From: Botryococcus braunii
Taxonomy: Eukaryota > Chlorophyta > Trebouxiophyceae
NCBI GenBank assembly: GCA_002005505.1
Contig: KV908341.1
Location: forward strand, 747,758-811,757
Direction: 5' to 3'
Length of the DNA stretch: 64,000 bases
In this document: positions 54,373-63,629 of the stretch, piece after piece
How positions within the stretch are numbered: position 1 is the stretch's first letter
Layout: each line of letters opens with the position of its first letter
Translations under genes and position numbers: made by a program
The notes under the pieces: generated by a model
The model's database searches: none
What the model was told of the DNA's origin: nothing
Seen by the model: only the letters and a program-made list of their open reading frames with translations

Positions 54373-55860
54373 TCAAGCATTAGAAGGTCCCGCGCCGGGG
54401 CTTGTCTTCTTGCCAGAAGACCCCTTCTTGAGAGGGCACTCGAATGCAAAATGGCCGGGCTTGTTGCATTCGAAACAGACGCCAGAGGCCAGCTTCCCAG
54501 CCGCCTCCCGCCTGTCCTGGCTTAGGCCGTACTTCTTCTGAAGTTTGCCCAAGTGGCGTGTGGCTCCCTTGGGATAGTTATGGGCGGGACGCTTGGTCCC
54601 ACGGTCCCGAGGTACTTCTCCCTCCTCGCGGTCCCCATAGACCTTCTCCTTTCCCTTGGAGACACCTGAAAGCATAGCCAACAAAGATTCAGCCTCTTTG
54701 GCAGCTTTCACCACCGCCTCCACATTGCTCATCTCACGCCTTACCGAGGCATCCTTCATAATGAGTTCAAGTAGAGCGGGTTTTAGGCCAGCCCGAAAAG
54801 CTGCACAAGCTTCAGGCCCAGTTACTGGATATGTGACTGCCTCAACTGTTATTGCCCTAAAGGCAGTATAGTATTGAGCCACTGTTCCAGATTGTTTAAG
54901 TTGCGCCAAACGATATCGCACGGTGTCTTCCACTGACATATCGACAAAGTTGGCCAACAATTCAGCTTTGAACAAATCAAAGTCTTTCACATCCTTGCCA
55001 TGCAAAGCCAAAGACTTTTTAATCAAAGCCCATTGTTCAGCTGCTTTCCCAGAAAGACACAAGGATGCGTGATCCACAAGCGTGTCAGGAGTGAGCTGCA
55101 ACAACGCCGCGTATGCCGCAAACTGCTCGAACCAAGTTGTTATCTTAGTCCCATCCTTGCTTCCATTAAAAATAGGCGCTGGAGGCCTCGTTTTAGGAGC
55201 AACGAAAGGCATAGGCGAGGGAGACGCACCTTGTCCCCCCCCCGATCCTTGCAGCAAACGCATAATCGCGTCCATCTTGCCGTCCAGGCTGCCAACTTGG
55301 GTTCCCAAAGACCCAATATCAGTGTTAAGAGCCTGGACGGACGACTCTATGCTGGTCACCCTTCTGTCGTGTAGGACATGACTCGGGATCCGAGCATAAA
55401 AAGCGCGCGCCGCAGCGCACCAAAGCCAATACCTCCACACAACTTTTGCCCAAATAGTGGAAGCTTCCACTAAATCTTTGGAACATTGTGCAAGGCCTAG
55501 GCCATCGTCGCCCTCAGAGGACGGGTGCCGAACTGAATCGGCACACTCCGTCATAAGTGCCCGAGCCTCTTTCAAATCGTTGATGACTTCAACAATGCCG
55601 AGCCTTGCCCACTCAAGAGCTTCCTCAGCAGTCTCAAAGTCAAAAACCTTGGAAAGCAAGCCCTTCCAGTCATAACCCGAAGTCGAGTCGACCGGGTCAA
55701 CACCCTCTGGAATATCTGGCACCTCAATATCCAACTCTTTCAGATATGAATAATAAGGTCTAGTATTTCCAGGGTATGGGAGCCTCCTTAGCGTGTAGCG
55801 AGGAGGTTTGCCCACCAAAGGGACGAGGTCGGTCGGGATCGGCGGCAAAACGAGAGCCAT
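54373..55860 (-). CDS. E4 gag with CCHC knuckle, 495 aa
   Basis: The start is taken at the ATG at 55860 (MALVLPPIPTDLVPLV). The frame is open further upstream to 55935 but has no ATG there. The middle holds the retrotransposon capsid domain (ITTWFEQFAAYAALLQLTPD, then GKAAEQWALIKKSL). Near the C-terminus one CCHC knuckle reads CFECNKPGHFAFEC, followed by a basic tail. It ends with UGA at 54375-54373; the same frame continues into pol without another stop. Confidence 0.9.
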   Translation of the reverse strand: MALVLPPIPTDLVPLVGKPPRYTLRRLPYPGNTRPYYSYLKELDIEVPDIPEGVDPVDSTSGYDWKGLLSKVFDFETAEEALEWARLGIVEVINDLKEARALMTECADSVRHPSSEGDDGLGLAQCSKDLVEASTIWAKVVWRYWLWCAAARAFYARIPSHVLHDRRVTSIESSVQALNTDIGSLGTQVGSLDGKMDAIMRLLQGSGGGQGASPSPMPFVAPKTRPPAPIFNGSKDGTKITTWFEQFAAYAALLQLTPDTLVDHASLCLSGKAAEQWALIKKSLALHGKDVKDFDLFKAELLANFVDMSVEDTVRYRLAQLKQSGTVAQYYTAFRAITVEAVTYPVTGPEACAAFRAGLKPALLELIMKDASVRREMSNVEAVVKAAKEAESLLAMLSGVSKGKEKVYGDREEGEVPRDRGTKRPAHNYPKGATRHLGKLQKKYGLSQDRREAAGKLASGVCFECNKPGHFAFECPLKKGSSGKKTSPGAGPSNA

Positions 55861-55944
55861 TAAACCCAAACAAAGGAGCGCAACCCCAAACCGAAAAGCG
55901 AAGATGCTTAAAAAAAAATTTGTCAAGCCAATCAAAGCAGAAGT

Positions 55945-55962
55945 GACCGATATGGGGCACCA
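55945..55962 (-). promoter_or_regulatory. E4 primer binding site
   Basis: Two bases inside the 5' LTR end the minus strand reads tggtgccccatatcggtc. It begins with TGG, the complement of the tRNA 3' CCA, so this is a conventional 3'-end primer site, unlike the copia elements here. The tRNA species was not identified. Confidence 0.75.
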
Positions 55963-55964
55963 AA

Positions 55965-56127
55965 TGTAAAGTTATCCGAATTGTTTGCACCGATGAAAGT
56001 GCCAGTGTGGCCCGAGCGCCACACCGTATGTGCTAGCGCGAAGCCTAAAGAGGCTACGCCTGGCCTAATGTACCGCTTGGCATCCGACGGGGCTAACCCT
56101 GGCGGAGTCTGCCTGCCGCGCGCTACA
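55965..56127 (-). repeat. E4 5' LTR
   Basis: 163 bp, with no difference from the 3' copy seen by eye. Confidence 0.96.
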
Positions 56128-56132
56128 GAGTT

Positions 56133-56408
56133 CTGCCAGAACCAATCTAGACCAATTGCACGGTAATAAGGAGGGATGAGATAATCGGACAGAGTTTGCT
56201 CGAAAGGCTATAGGCTCCTGGCTCGAAGGATTGAGGCACTTGATTGGGACATCAAAAGCACTTCGGGTGTTTGCTACTTTACTGTTGCCAGTCAAGTCTC
56301 TTCACTCACAGACGACACTGCTTGTTTCTCTACGCACAACAAGAGTGTCGCCGGACTTAACACCCTCGTGCCGGGTCATACAGGGAACGCCAAGCACAAA
56401 AGTTCACA
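56133..56408 (+). repeat. E3 5' LTR, second part
   Basis: Bases 125-400 of the LTR, ending gcacaaaagttcaca directly before the primer site. With 50113-50236 it reconstitutes the sequence of the intact 3' LTR. Confidence 0.96.
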
Positions 56409-56422
56409 GGTTATGGGCCCAC
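56409..56422 (+). promoter_or_regulatory. E3 primer binding site, initiator tRNA-Met anticodon arm
   Basis: Reads ggttatgggcccac directly after the LTR. The 14 bases are the same as in family 1 although the following leader is different. Confidence 0.85.
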
Positions 56423-56474
56423 GTCTTTTCTGCTGAGGCATGAAAAATGTATGACTTGGGCAGAGTAGTCTGCG

Positions 56475-56999
56475 ATGGCGCGAACACGACAAACAGGACG
56501 TATGAGCACGGGCAGAAGTAGACCTCATCCACCTCCACCTCCTCCTCCAACATACAACGAGCGAAGAAAGGCAGGAGGAAAGACAGGCCCACGAACGATA
56601 GACGAACGGGTATTCCTGGTGAAGGACTTCGTCCACGAAGCCCACGGACGAGGAGCACTTACCCCACCTCAGTGGTTCCGAGAGCGTTTCCCGATTTATC
56701 CAGCATATAAATTCACTGTTTGGGAAATCTCGTTCATCAACGGAGAGCCTGGATACCTGACACGAGCAATTTTTGAGAGGTGCTTACAGCAAACAGGAGG
56801 TCCATCGCACGAAGCATATTGGACCGAGAAAGCGGCCTACGCAGCGATTGAGCTAGCTTTGAGCAGCCTGGGAGACGATTTCATTGATCATCTGATCCTC
56901 TACGGCGAAGGACAATTTGAAGTGGACGAGTGGGAAACAGAAGACGACAGTGAGGACGAGGACGGCGACTCCAGACTGTCAGAAAGGAGCGAAGATTGA
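56475..56999 (+). CDS. E3 ORF0: histone H3 tail-like N-terminus, 174 aa
   Basis: Begins MARTRQTGRMSTGRSRP. Aligned without gaps to H3 (MARTKQTARKSTGGKAP), 11 of the first 17 residues are identical. Lys4 is replaced by Arg and Lys9 by Met. A proline run and TYNERRKAGGKTG follow, then a folded-looking domain with ERVFLVKDFVHEAHGRGAL, PQWFRERFPIYPAYKF and AYAAIELALSSLGDDFIDHL. An acidic tail EWETEDDSEDEDGD lies near the C-terminus. After Met removal the protein would start A-R-T, as H3 does. The stop UGA (56997-56999) is in the same frame as gag 15 bases on, with no other stop between. Conservation with family 1 ORF0 (ERxFxVKD...H.G..L....WFR) supports real coding. Chromatin or nuclear targeting is inferred, not shown. 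Confidence 0.82.
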   Translation: MARTRQTGRMSTGRSRPHPPPPPPPTYNERRKAGGKTGPRTIDERVFLVKDFVHEAHGRGALTPPQWFRERFPIYPAYKFTVWEISFINGEPGYLTRAIFERCLQQTGGPSHEAYWTEKAAYAAIELALSSLGDDFIDHLILYGEGQFEVDEWETEDDSEDEDGDSRLSERSED

Positions 57000-57014
57000 C
57001 AGGGTCCGAACAGC

Positions 57015-60000
57015 ATGAAGAAGAAGGGTACGAGCACCAGTGAAGCATCAAAGTCAGCGGACGAGGAATCAACATCAACCCCCACGCGAGAGCCATGCAC
57101 ACCCAGTACCTCCAAGGGTGAGGGAGACAGTCTTCCCAAGGTTATTGCCACGCAAGTAAAGGTCCATATCAAGCTATTGCGTCATGGTCAGAACTTTATA
57201 GTGTGGGAGAATGCATTCACTGCTGCTAATAGTGCAAAAGGTTCCCTACCTGCTATTCAAGAAGCCATGCCTGGTACAATTCACAATGCTGCTGCTATGC
57301 TACTGATCTATGAATCAGTACCAGAAGAATGGTTGGGGGAACTGTCTAGCAAGCCATCTGCTTATGATGCCTACGTATTTATATGCAAGAAATTTGTTGG
57401 TGGACACAACCCTCAAGCCAATGCAGACTGGCTGAAGGAGATGGCAAGGGGCATGAAGAGAGGGGAAACTATCTCCCAGTATGTGTCCAGGATGATCAAT
57501 CTGAAGAGCTGCCTGAAACGTAACGGACATGATCTCCTGGATGGTCATGTGGCAACCCAGATAGTGCAGGGACTTCCAGCAGCAGCCAACCCACCAGGAT
57601 TGCTACCCACTGCAGTTGCTCAGCCTTTGGACCAGCTGGCAGATCTAATCTCCACCACAGCAGAGGCCTCAGGGTATAATGATGATGGGGAGCAACAGGC
57701 AGTGGTCATGATGGCTCAGCCTACCCCACCTGCCCCAGTAACTGCACCGACAGCATGTGCGCTGAACCAACCCAAGCAGCCAGCAGAGGGGGAAGCAAAG
57801 GGAGAGATAAAGGGGACCTGCAACTACTGCCACAAAAGGGGGCACTTCTGGCGAGACTGCCGCAAGAGGCAGAGGGATGCAGACACCCAGAGGAACGTAG
57901 TTGCAGCTGTACAGCAGCTAGCTGGCATGTGGCCTCAGGGCCAATTCCCTGGAGTACCTCAGCCACCCCCAACTGTGCAGCATGCCTTCCCGGGAGCTGG
58001 AGCATTCCCACTGTTGCATCCACCACATGGCCCTCCTTCTCCCCCTTCAGAAGGTATGCCATACGTAGTGTCCTACAATGTGCTGGACTCTCACTGCAAT
58101 AGACAGTCCAAACAGTCTTGGCTTGTGGATAGTGGAGCGTCAGTGCACCTTGTGAACAGCCTATCCCTGCTGCATGCCCCCACTGTACATACCAAACCTA
58201 TTCCCCTTCAACTTGCCACCTCAGATGCAACAGGAGGAATCATTGCCACTGGCTCAGTCTGTCTGTTGTCCTCACTGCACGTACCACTGTGGCTGCATCA
58301 TGTGCAGTGTGTTCCTTCAGCTACAACCAATATCCTGTCAGTATCTGCTGCGCTTCGTGATGGTGCCTGCCTCGCCACAGACGGTGTGGGCAGCTTTACA
58401 GCAGTGACAGGCCCAAATGGGTGGAGGATGCCAGTGAGTGCAGAGAATGGTTTGTATTATGTACACAACTGTGTGCCTGTGACTGCAAGTAAAACCCCAT
58501 GCCCAGTAACAGCTGCCCTGAAGAGGAAAAGTAAGAAAAGCATGAAGCACGACTGCACTAGACGGTTCCTGTGGCACAGCAGACTGGGACACCCTGGAGA
58601 ACCATGGATGCTACGGCTGAGCAGCGAGCAATTGGTCACTGGCCTGGACACACATCTCCCTCCTTGTGAAAAATGCCCCAAGTACTGTGAAGCCTGTATT
58701 GAGGGGAAGCATGCACGCCCACCGTTTGGGGAAAGTTCCAGACCTGCAGTGAACCCCCTTGACAGAATTCACATTGATACTGTGGGTCCTATATCTCCAG
58801 CTGCAATTACTGGAGAACGGTATTGGGTGACAGTAGTTGATGAAGCATCAGGATGGAAAGCAGCTTTGCCAGTTAAATCAAAGGAGGTCATTGGAGCTGT
58901 TGTCAGGGATCTTGTCCTGTTTTGGCAGACAGAACGAAGGACCACTGTGAAATGCATTCGGTGTGACAGGGGGACTGAATTTGTTAATGCCAAATTCAAG
59001 GAGTTCTGTGCATCTCAGGGCACTAAACTGGAGATGTCAGCACCATATACCCCGCAACAGAATGGAATAGCTGAGCGAGCCAACAGAACCCTCAAGGAGC
59101 GAACCAGGACACTTCTCAACTTTGCAGCAGCCAGTCCCGTGATGTGGAAAGAGGCACTGGAGACAGCCTGCACCCTTGTGAACATGGGACCCAGCTCAGG
59201 CAGGCCTCTTACCCCCTGTGAAATGTTTATGGGATACAAACCTGATGTCTCCCTTCTACGTACCTGGGGATGTCTGGCATTCGTGCATGTTCCAGACCAG
59301 CAGAGGGGTGTATTTGCTCCTAAGGCAGTACCCGGGATGTTCACTGGATATTCACCAGTGTCCAAGGCATATCGAATCTATCTAGGAGGAGGGGTCTGGC
59401 GGGAGAGCAGAGATGTGGAATTTGTGGAGCACATTCGGGGGGCCTCCAGAGTAGGACTACACATTCTGCCTGGACAGCCACAGATGTTTTCATATCCAGA
59501 AGGTTTGCACCTCCTGCAGTGGGATAGTGAACTTCCTGCTGATCCCATCCAGCCCCACACTCAAGATGGCAGGATCAGCATACCCAGCTCCAGCAACAGA
59601 CCTGACAGCACCCTCCCAGAAGCCCCTGACGAGGCTGCAACCGAGCCTGCCTGTCAGGGGAAGTGCCTCCTGGAGGAAGGTGCCTCAGATCTTGCCACTG
59701 GATCACCGGGAGGAACTCACCAGCTGGACCTGGACCAGTCCGGCATGCTGGAGACTCTTCGTCGAATGGCAAGAGGGAATCCCGACAGCGAAGAACACCA
59801 ACGGTGTTTGGGGCGAGCACAGCAGACACTCCGAGCCCCGCAGCCTGACAACGAAGGCCAGCAGCCGGATGGATTGACAAGATCACAACGCTATGAGCAG
59901 CGCACTGCTGCTCGAGAGCTCCTGCTGGCACAGGAGAAGGGCGAGAGCTGTGAGCGAGTGGGGTTGACTGAATGTGACACCGAGTCACAGGGACCAGGGG

Positions 60001-62258
60001 AAGTGCAGGAAAGAGGTCAGAATCCTGAGAGCCCTGCATCACATGTGAGCGATGAGAGGGGGACAGTCTTTGATCAGACTGAAAATGGTCCAAGCGAGCT
60101 GAGTGGCCTGGGTGGGACCTGCTCAGTACCTGAGGAAATTGTTAGAGATGGGAGCTCTGTCTGTAATGCCCAGAGACAATGTGGTGCCAGCCACGCAAGT
60201 GTGGGCTATGCTTGTGAGTGTGCTGCTGGGCCTGCGCCCCAGCGCTCATGTTTGGCAGGGAGCAGACAGAGAGAGAGAGAGACATGGGCACAGTCCCAAG
60301 ACAGACCAAGAGCTCATGCCATGCAGTGTGGTTCAAATGCCTGTGAGAGTCCAGACGGGACTGCAAACCGTCAGCCATGTGAGAGTGTGTCAGAGGAGGT
60401 GAATCGGAAGCCTAGACAGTGTGAGAATTCGCCCAATTACAAGAGCTTTCCGAGAGGTACCTGTGTTTGGGAGGATGATGTGAGAGAGACTGGCAGCAAG
60501 CTTGAGAGGGCAAGTTGTGAGTCTAAGAGAGAGAAAGATCAGAGAGGAGGGTCTGGATCACTCCCCACAGTCCCTTCGTGCAGTGCGGCGATATTCAGCG
60601 AAAGAGTAGTGGGTGACAGTGAGAGTAATAGTAAGCCAGATCAGGGGAAGCACACTGGTGTGCGATTTGGGAAGATTAGTGTGCCTTCCAGTTTAAAGGA
60701 AGCCCAGCAGTCCCCACAGTGGGAATATTGGAAGGCTGCAATGCAGGAGGAGCAAAACTCCTTAGATGCTCATGAGGTGATGGAGTTTGTTCCAAGACCT
60801 CGTGGTCACAAAGTAATCCCTGTTCACTGGATTTTCTCAGTGAAAATGGATGCTCATGGTAATGTGCTCAGATTCAAGGCTAGGCTGGTGGCTCAAGGGT
60901 GCAGGCAAATTCCAGGAGTAGATGTAATGGAGGTATTCGCTCCCACCAGCAGTTATGGGTCTAGAAGAGCTTTGCTGTCAGTAGCTGCACAGGAGGGTCT
61001 TGAAATTCACCAGGTGGATGTCAAGACTGCCTTTCTAAATGGTGAATTAGAGGAGGAGGTCTATGTCACACAACCTCCTGGGTTTGAGAATGGGGATGGG
61101 AACACTGTGTGTCGCTTGAAGAAGGCTCTGTATGGCCTGAAGCAAGCTCCAAGGGCATGGCATAAGACCCTTAATGAGAAGCTACATACCATGGGGTATG
61201 AGGTGTGCAAGAGTGATGCTGGGGTTTATGTGAAATGCTCTGTGGATGGAGGGAAATCCTTTGTGCTGATCTATGTTGATGATCTACTGATAGTTTCAAA
61301 GGGCATGAGTGAGATTGAGAGAGTGAAAGGGTTGCTGAAGCAGGAGTTCACCATTCATGATCTAGGAGAGGTGAAAGATTTCTTGGGCTGTCAAGTGATG
61401 AGAGATAGAGAGAAAGGGTTGATTTCTCTGAGCTGCATCCCCAAGATTGATGCCCTAGTGGAGAAATTTGGGCTGGATCTGGAGTCTGTGGGGCCTGACA
61501 CCCCTATGACTAAGGATTTTGTGGCCACACAGCAACCTATGTCTAAGGACAACAGTGCCAGCATTGGAGCTGGGAGTCCCTTACCACCAGGTCACAGATA
61601 TTGTGAACTGGTTGGGTCACTGTTGTACATTGCCAACACTACCAGGCCTGATATTTCCCAGGCTGTGGGAGTGCTTTCCAGGTATAGGATTACTCCTACC
61701 ACTGCTCACTGGAATGAAGCAATCAGAGTGTTGAAATATCTGATGGCTACCAGGGATCTTGTGTTAGTACTTGGAGGGAAGGACACAGAGCTGGAGGGCT
61801 TTGTGGATGCAGATTATGGTGGTGATCAGGATCACAGGTTTTCCACTACTGGTTACGTAATTCGTGTGTTTGGAGGAGCAGTAGTTTGGGGAAGCAAAAA
61901 GCAGTCTGCAGTGGCCACATCCACTGTAGAGGCTGAGTTTATGGCGGCAAGTGCAGCTGTCAAAGAGGCAAATTGGATGAAGGGATTCCTGGAAGAAATT
62001 GGTATTTCTCCATGGATTGTGAAGATCCACTGTGATAATCAGGGATGCATCAATCATCTCAGAAATCCAGTGTTCTCTAAACATACCAAGCACATCGCAA
62101 TCAGCTTCCATTTTGCACGGGAAGCTATTGCGTTGGGTCAGGTGGATGTAAAATACGTCCCTTCTGCAAGGAATGTAGCAGATATATTCACGAAGCCTCT
62201 GACAAGGCAGGTATTTCAGGGACATCGTGAGGCTCTGGGGTTGGCCAAGTTTTTGTGA
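57015..62258 (+). CDS. E3 gag-pol polyprotein, Ty1/copia, 1747 aa
   Basis: One uninterrupted frame. The UBN2-like gag is followed by a CCHC knuckle CNYCHKRGHFWRDC (about residue 268) and protease WLVDSGASVHLVN (about 368). GAG-pre-integrase has LWHSRLGHPGEPW and CEACIEGK (about 518-565); integrase has HIDTVGPI, CDRGTEF and YTPQQNGIAERAN (about 585-690). A long charged linker (about 820-1230) has one copy of the Cys motif RQCENSPNYKSFPRGTCVW. RT spans about 1269-1450 with YVDDLLIVSK near 1419. RNase H has GFVDADYGG and CDNQGCINH, and the tail is ADIFTKPL. All catalytic motifs are present. Its RT is close to E1, while the gag and linker are clearly diverged. The promoter LTR is interrupted by E4, so this copy may be silent despite intact frames. 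Confidence 0.96.
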   Translation: MKKKGTSTSEASKSADEESTSTPTREPCTPSTSKGEGDSLPKVIATQVKVHIKLLRHGQNFIVWENAFTAANSAKGSLPAIQEAMPGTIHNAAAMLLIYESVPEEWLGELSSKPSAYDAYVFICKKFVGGHNPQANADWLKEMARGMKRGETISQYVSRMINLKSCLKRNGHDLLDGHVATQIVQGLPAAANPPGLLPTAVAQPLDQLADLISTTAEASGYNDDGEQQAVVMMAQPTPPAPVTAPTACALNQPKQPAEGEAKGEIKGTCNYCHKRGHFWRDCRKRQRDADTQRNVVAAVQQLAGMWPQGQFPGVPQPPPTVQHAFPGAGAFPLLHPPHGPPSPPSEGMPYVVSYNVLDSHCNRQSKQSWLVDSGASVHLVNSLSLLHAPTVHTKPIPLQLATSDATGGIIATGSVCLLSSLHVPLWLHHVQCVPSATTNILSVSAALRDGACLATDGVGSFTAVTGPNGWRMPVSAENGLYYVHNCVPVTASKTPCPVTAALKRKSKKSMKHDCTRRFLWHSRLGHPGEPWMLRLSSEQLVTGLDTHLPPCEKCPKYCEACIEGKHARPPFGESSRPAVNPLDRIHIDTVGPISPAAITGERYWVTVVDEASGWKAALPVKSKEVIGAVVRDLVLFWQTERRTTVKCIRCDRGTEFVNAKFKEFCASQGTKLEMSAPYTPQQNGIAERANRTLKERTRTLLNFAAASPVMWKEALETACTLVNMGPSSGRPLTPCEMFMGYKPDVSLLRTWGCLAFVHVPDQQRGVFAPKAVPGMFTGYSPVSKAYRIYLGGGVWRESRDVEFVEHIRGASRVGLHILPGQPQMFSYPEGLHLLQWDSELPADPIQPHTQDGRISIPSSSNRPDSTLPEAPDEAATEPACQGKCLLEEGASDLATGSPGGTHQLDLDQSGMLETLRRMARGNPDSEEHQRCLGRAQQTLRAPQPDNEGQQPDGLTRSQRYEQRTAARELLLAQEKGESCERVGLTECDTESQGPGEVQERGQNPESPASHVSDERGTVFDQTENGPSELSGLGGTCSVPEEIVRDGSSVCNAQRQCGASHASVGYACECAAGPAPQRSCLAGSRQRERETWAQSQDRPRAHAMQCGSNACESPDGTANRQPCESVSEEVNRKPRQCENSPNYKSFPRGTCVWEDDVRETGSKLERASCESKREKDQRGGSGSLPTVPSCSAAIFSERVVGDSESNSKPDQGKHTGVRFGKISVPSSLKEAQQSPQWEYWKAAMQEEQNSLDAHEVMEFVPRPRGHKVIPVHWIFSVKMDAHGNVLRFKARLVAQGCRQIPGVDVMEVFAPTSSYGSRRALLSVAAQEGLEIHQVDVKTAFLNGELEEEVYVTQPPGFENGDGNTVCRLKKALYGLKQAPRAWHKTLNEKLHTMGYEVCKSDAGVYVKCSVDGGKSFVLIYVDDLLIVSKGMSEIERVKGLLKQEFTIHDLGEVKDFLGCQVMRDREKGLISLSCIPKIDALVEKFGLDLESVGPDTPMTKDFVATQQPMSKDNSASIGAGSPLPPGHRYCELVGSLLYIANTTRPDISQAVGVLSRYRITPTTAHWNEAIRVLKYLMATRDLVLVLGGKDTELEGFVDADYGGDQDHRFSTTGYVIRVFGGAVVWGSKKQSAVATSTVEAEFMAASAAVKEANWMKGFLEEIGISPWIVKIHCDNQGCINHLRNPVFSKHTKHIAISFHFAREAIALGQVDVKYVPSARNVADIFTKPLTRQVFQGHREALGLAKFL

Positions 62259-62260
62259 GG

Positions 62261-62276
62261 AAAAGGCAAGGGGAAG
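62261..62276 (+). promoter_or_regulatory. E3 polypurine tract
   Basis: aaaaggcaaggggaag directly before the 3' LTR, nearly the same as in family 1. Confidence 0.85.
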
Positions 62277-62676
62277 TGTTATGATAGTGACAGAACATTT
62301 TGGTGCCTTTCCCTCAGAAGAGTAATAGTGGCCAGATCATCGTCAATTACCAGAGAGAACAGTTAGTAGAATGAGTAATCAGTGGCAGAACCCAGGAGTT
62401 CTGCCAGAACCAATCTAGACCAATTGCACGGTAATAAGGAGGGATGAGATAATCGGACAGAGTTTGCTCGAAAGGCTATAGGCTCCTGGCTCGAAGGATT
62501 GAGGCACTTGATTGGGACATCAAAAGCACTTCGGGTGTTTGCTACTTTACTGTTGCCAGTCAAGTCTCTTCACTCACAGACGACACTGCTTGTTTCTCTA
62601 CGCACAACAAGAGTGTCGCCGGACTTAACACCCTCGTGCCGGGTCATACAGGGAACGCCAAGCACAAAAGTTCACA
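62277..62676 (+). repeat. E3 3' LTR
   Basis: 400 bp, TG...CA. It shares blocks with the family 1 LTR (tgcctttccctcag, ggcacttgattgg, taacaccctc.gtgccg, acgccaagc) in the same order but lacks the internal 143-bp duplication of family 1. Confidence 0.96.
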
Positions 62677-63629
62677 GTTCCGCCCAAAGGCGTTCAGAAA
62701 CAGGGCCCAAGCCATGAACACGATGGAAGTGGGTCTCTACTTGGCCCAAACTCTTGAAAAACAAGGTCGACAATTTCGACCACCATCACCAGCCCCAAAA
62801 GGGCAGCGAAGACCGGCCACCCCAAGTCCATATGGGCCGAGGCTTGAGACAGGCTGACGTCACTTGCAAAGAAAAGACAAGCCGCAAAGGCTGAAAGCGT
62901 CCCTACTGGAAGGAGAACAAAGGAAGATTGAAGAGAATGCGACGGCCGCCAGGCGATCAGGAAAGCCTAAATTTAGCTTTAAAGCCGCGCAACAGGTGGC
63001 AAAGAAACTGCCCAATGTTACCCCAGGAAGAAGGAGAAGCTAAAATGAAAGTCAGCGGCAATGTCAGCAGCCGAGGCGGAAAGGGTAAAGCCTTCGGCCA
63101 AAGATATAGAGACGGAAGGCAGTGGCGCAAGCCGCGAAAGCAAAAGCATGAAATAGAATAAGCCTCTATAGCTAGCTAGCCAGAAACACGAACAGAAAGG
63201 AAGAGGCCTAGGCTGCGGAAGTAGAGAAGCACCGAAAAAAAACGAAATGATGATGCAGCAACCAAGGCGCACAAAGCCCAAATCTTGGAACGGCCACAAC
63301 AAGCATTACTGTCCCAAGGAAAAATAGAAAATAAAAAGCAACCGAATAGTTAGGTTTCACAGTGATAGAAACATCCTGTGGAACCTGGGAAGCCCTTATG
63401 CTTGTGTCTCACCAGGCCCCAAGCGTCGCAACGCCGGCCCAGCCCTAGGGAAAACCCCAACATAAATGTGAGACCCCGGATCCCAGGAACTACAAAGCAT
63501 AAACGGACGGCACTATAGACAGATGTCTGAATAAGCTCTGCGGGGTCTACAAAAAGCTGGGAAGTTAGAACTGCAGTTAGGAAGACCAGACTGCGGCAAG
63601 GATCAGTGGACAGTATCGGACAAAACACG

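Larger units (their letters stand above)
50237..56127 (-). mobile_element. E4: Ty3/gypsy chromovirus nested in the E3 5' LTR
   Basis: A 5891-bp element with 163-bp LTRs (TGTAGCGCGC...TTTACA on the minus strand), flanked by gagtt at 50232-50236 and 56128-56132. The two LTRs agree at every position by eye. Protein order is gag, protease, RT, RNase H, integrase, chromodomain, which identifies a chromovirus of Ty3/gypsy. Gag and pol are in the same frame but separated by one UGA. The integrase C-terminus is interrupted before the chromodomain, so this copy is probably defective. Confidence 0.96.
50113..62676 (+). mobile_element. E3: Ty1/copia retrotransposon, family 2, split by E4
   Basis: Flanked by the 5-bp duplication gttcc (50108-50112 and 62677-62681). 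The LTRs are 400 bp; the 5' one is divided into 50113-50236 and 56133-56408 by the nested gypsy element E4. Without E4 and its duplicated 5 bases the element is about 6.67 kb. Order: LTR, primer site, ORF0, gag-pol, purine tract, LTR. The two LTRs agree throughout by eye, so both the E3 insertion and the later E4 insertion are recent. It is related to family 1 in protein, primer site and parts of the LTR. Confidence 0.97.

Noticed and set aside
55861..55935. N-terminal extension of E4 gag with a hydrophobic, signal-like segment
   Set aside because: The extension begins at TTG without an ATG; the first ATG is at 55860 and the usual gag sequence follows from there.
56475..56999. ORF0 as a captured histone H3 gene fragment
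   Set aside because: Only the N-terminal tail resembles H3. None of the histone-fold helices follow, and the remainder aligns instead with the other copia family's ORF0.
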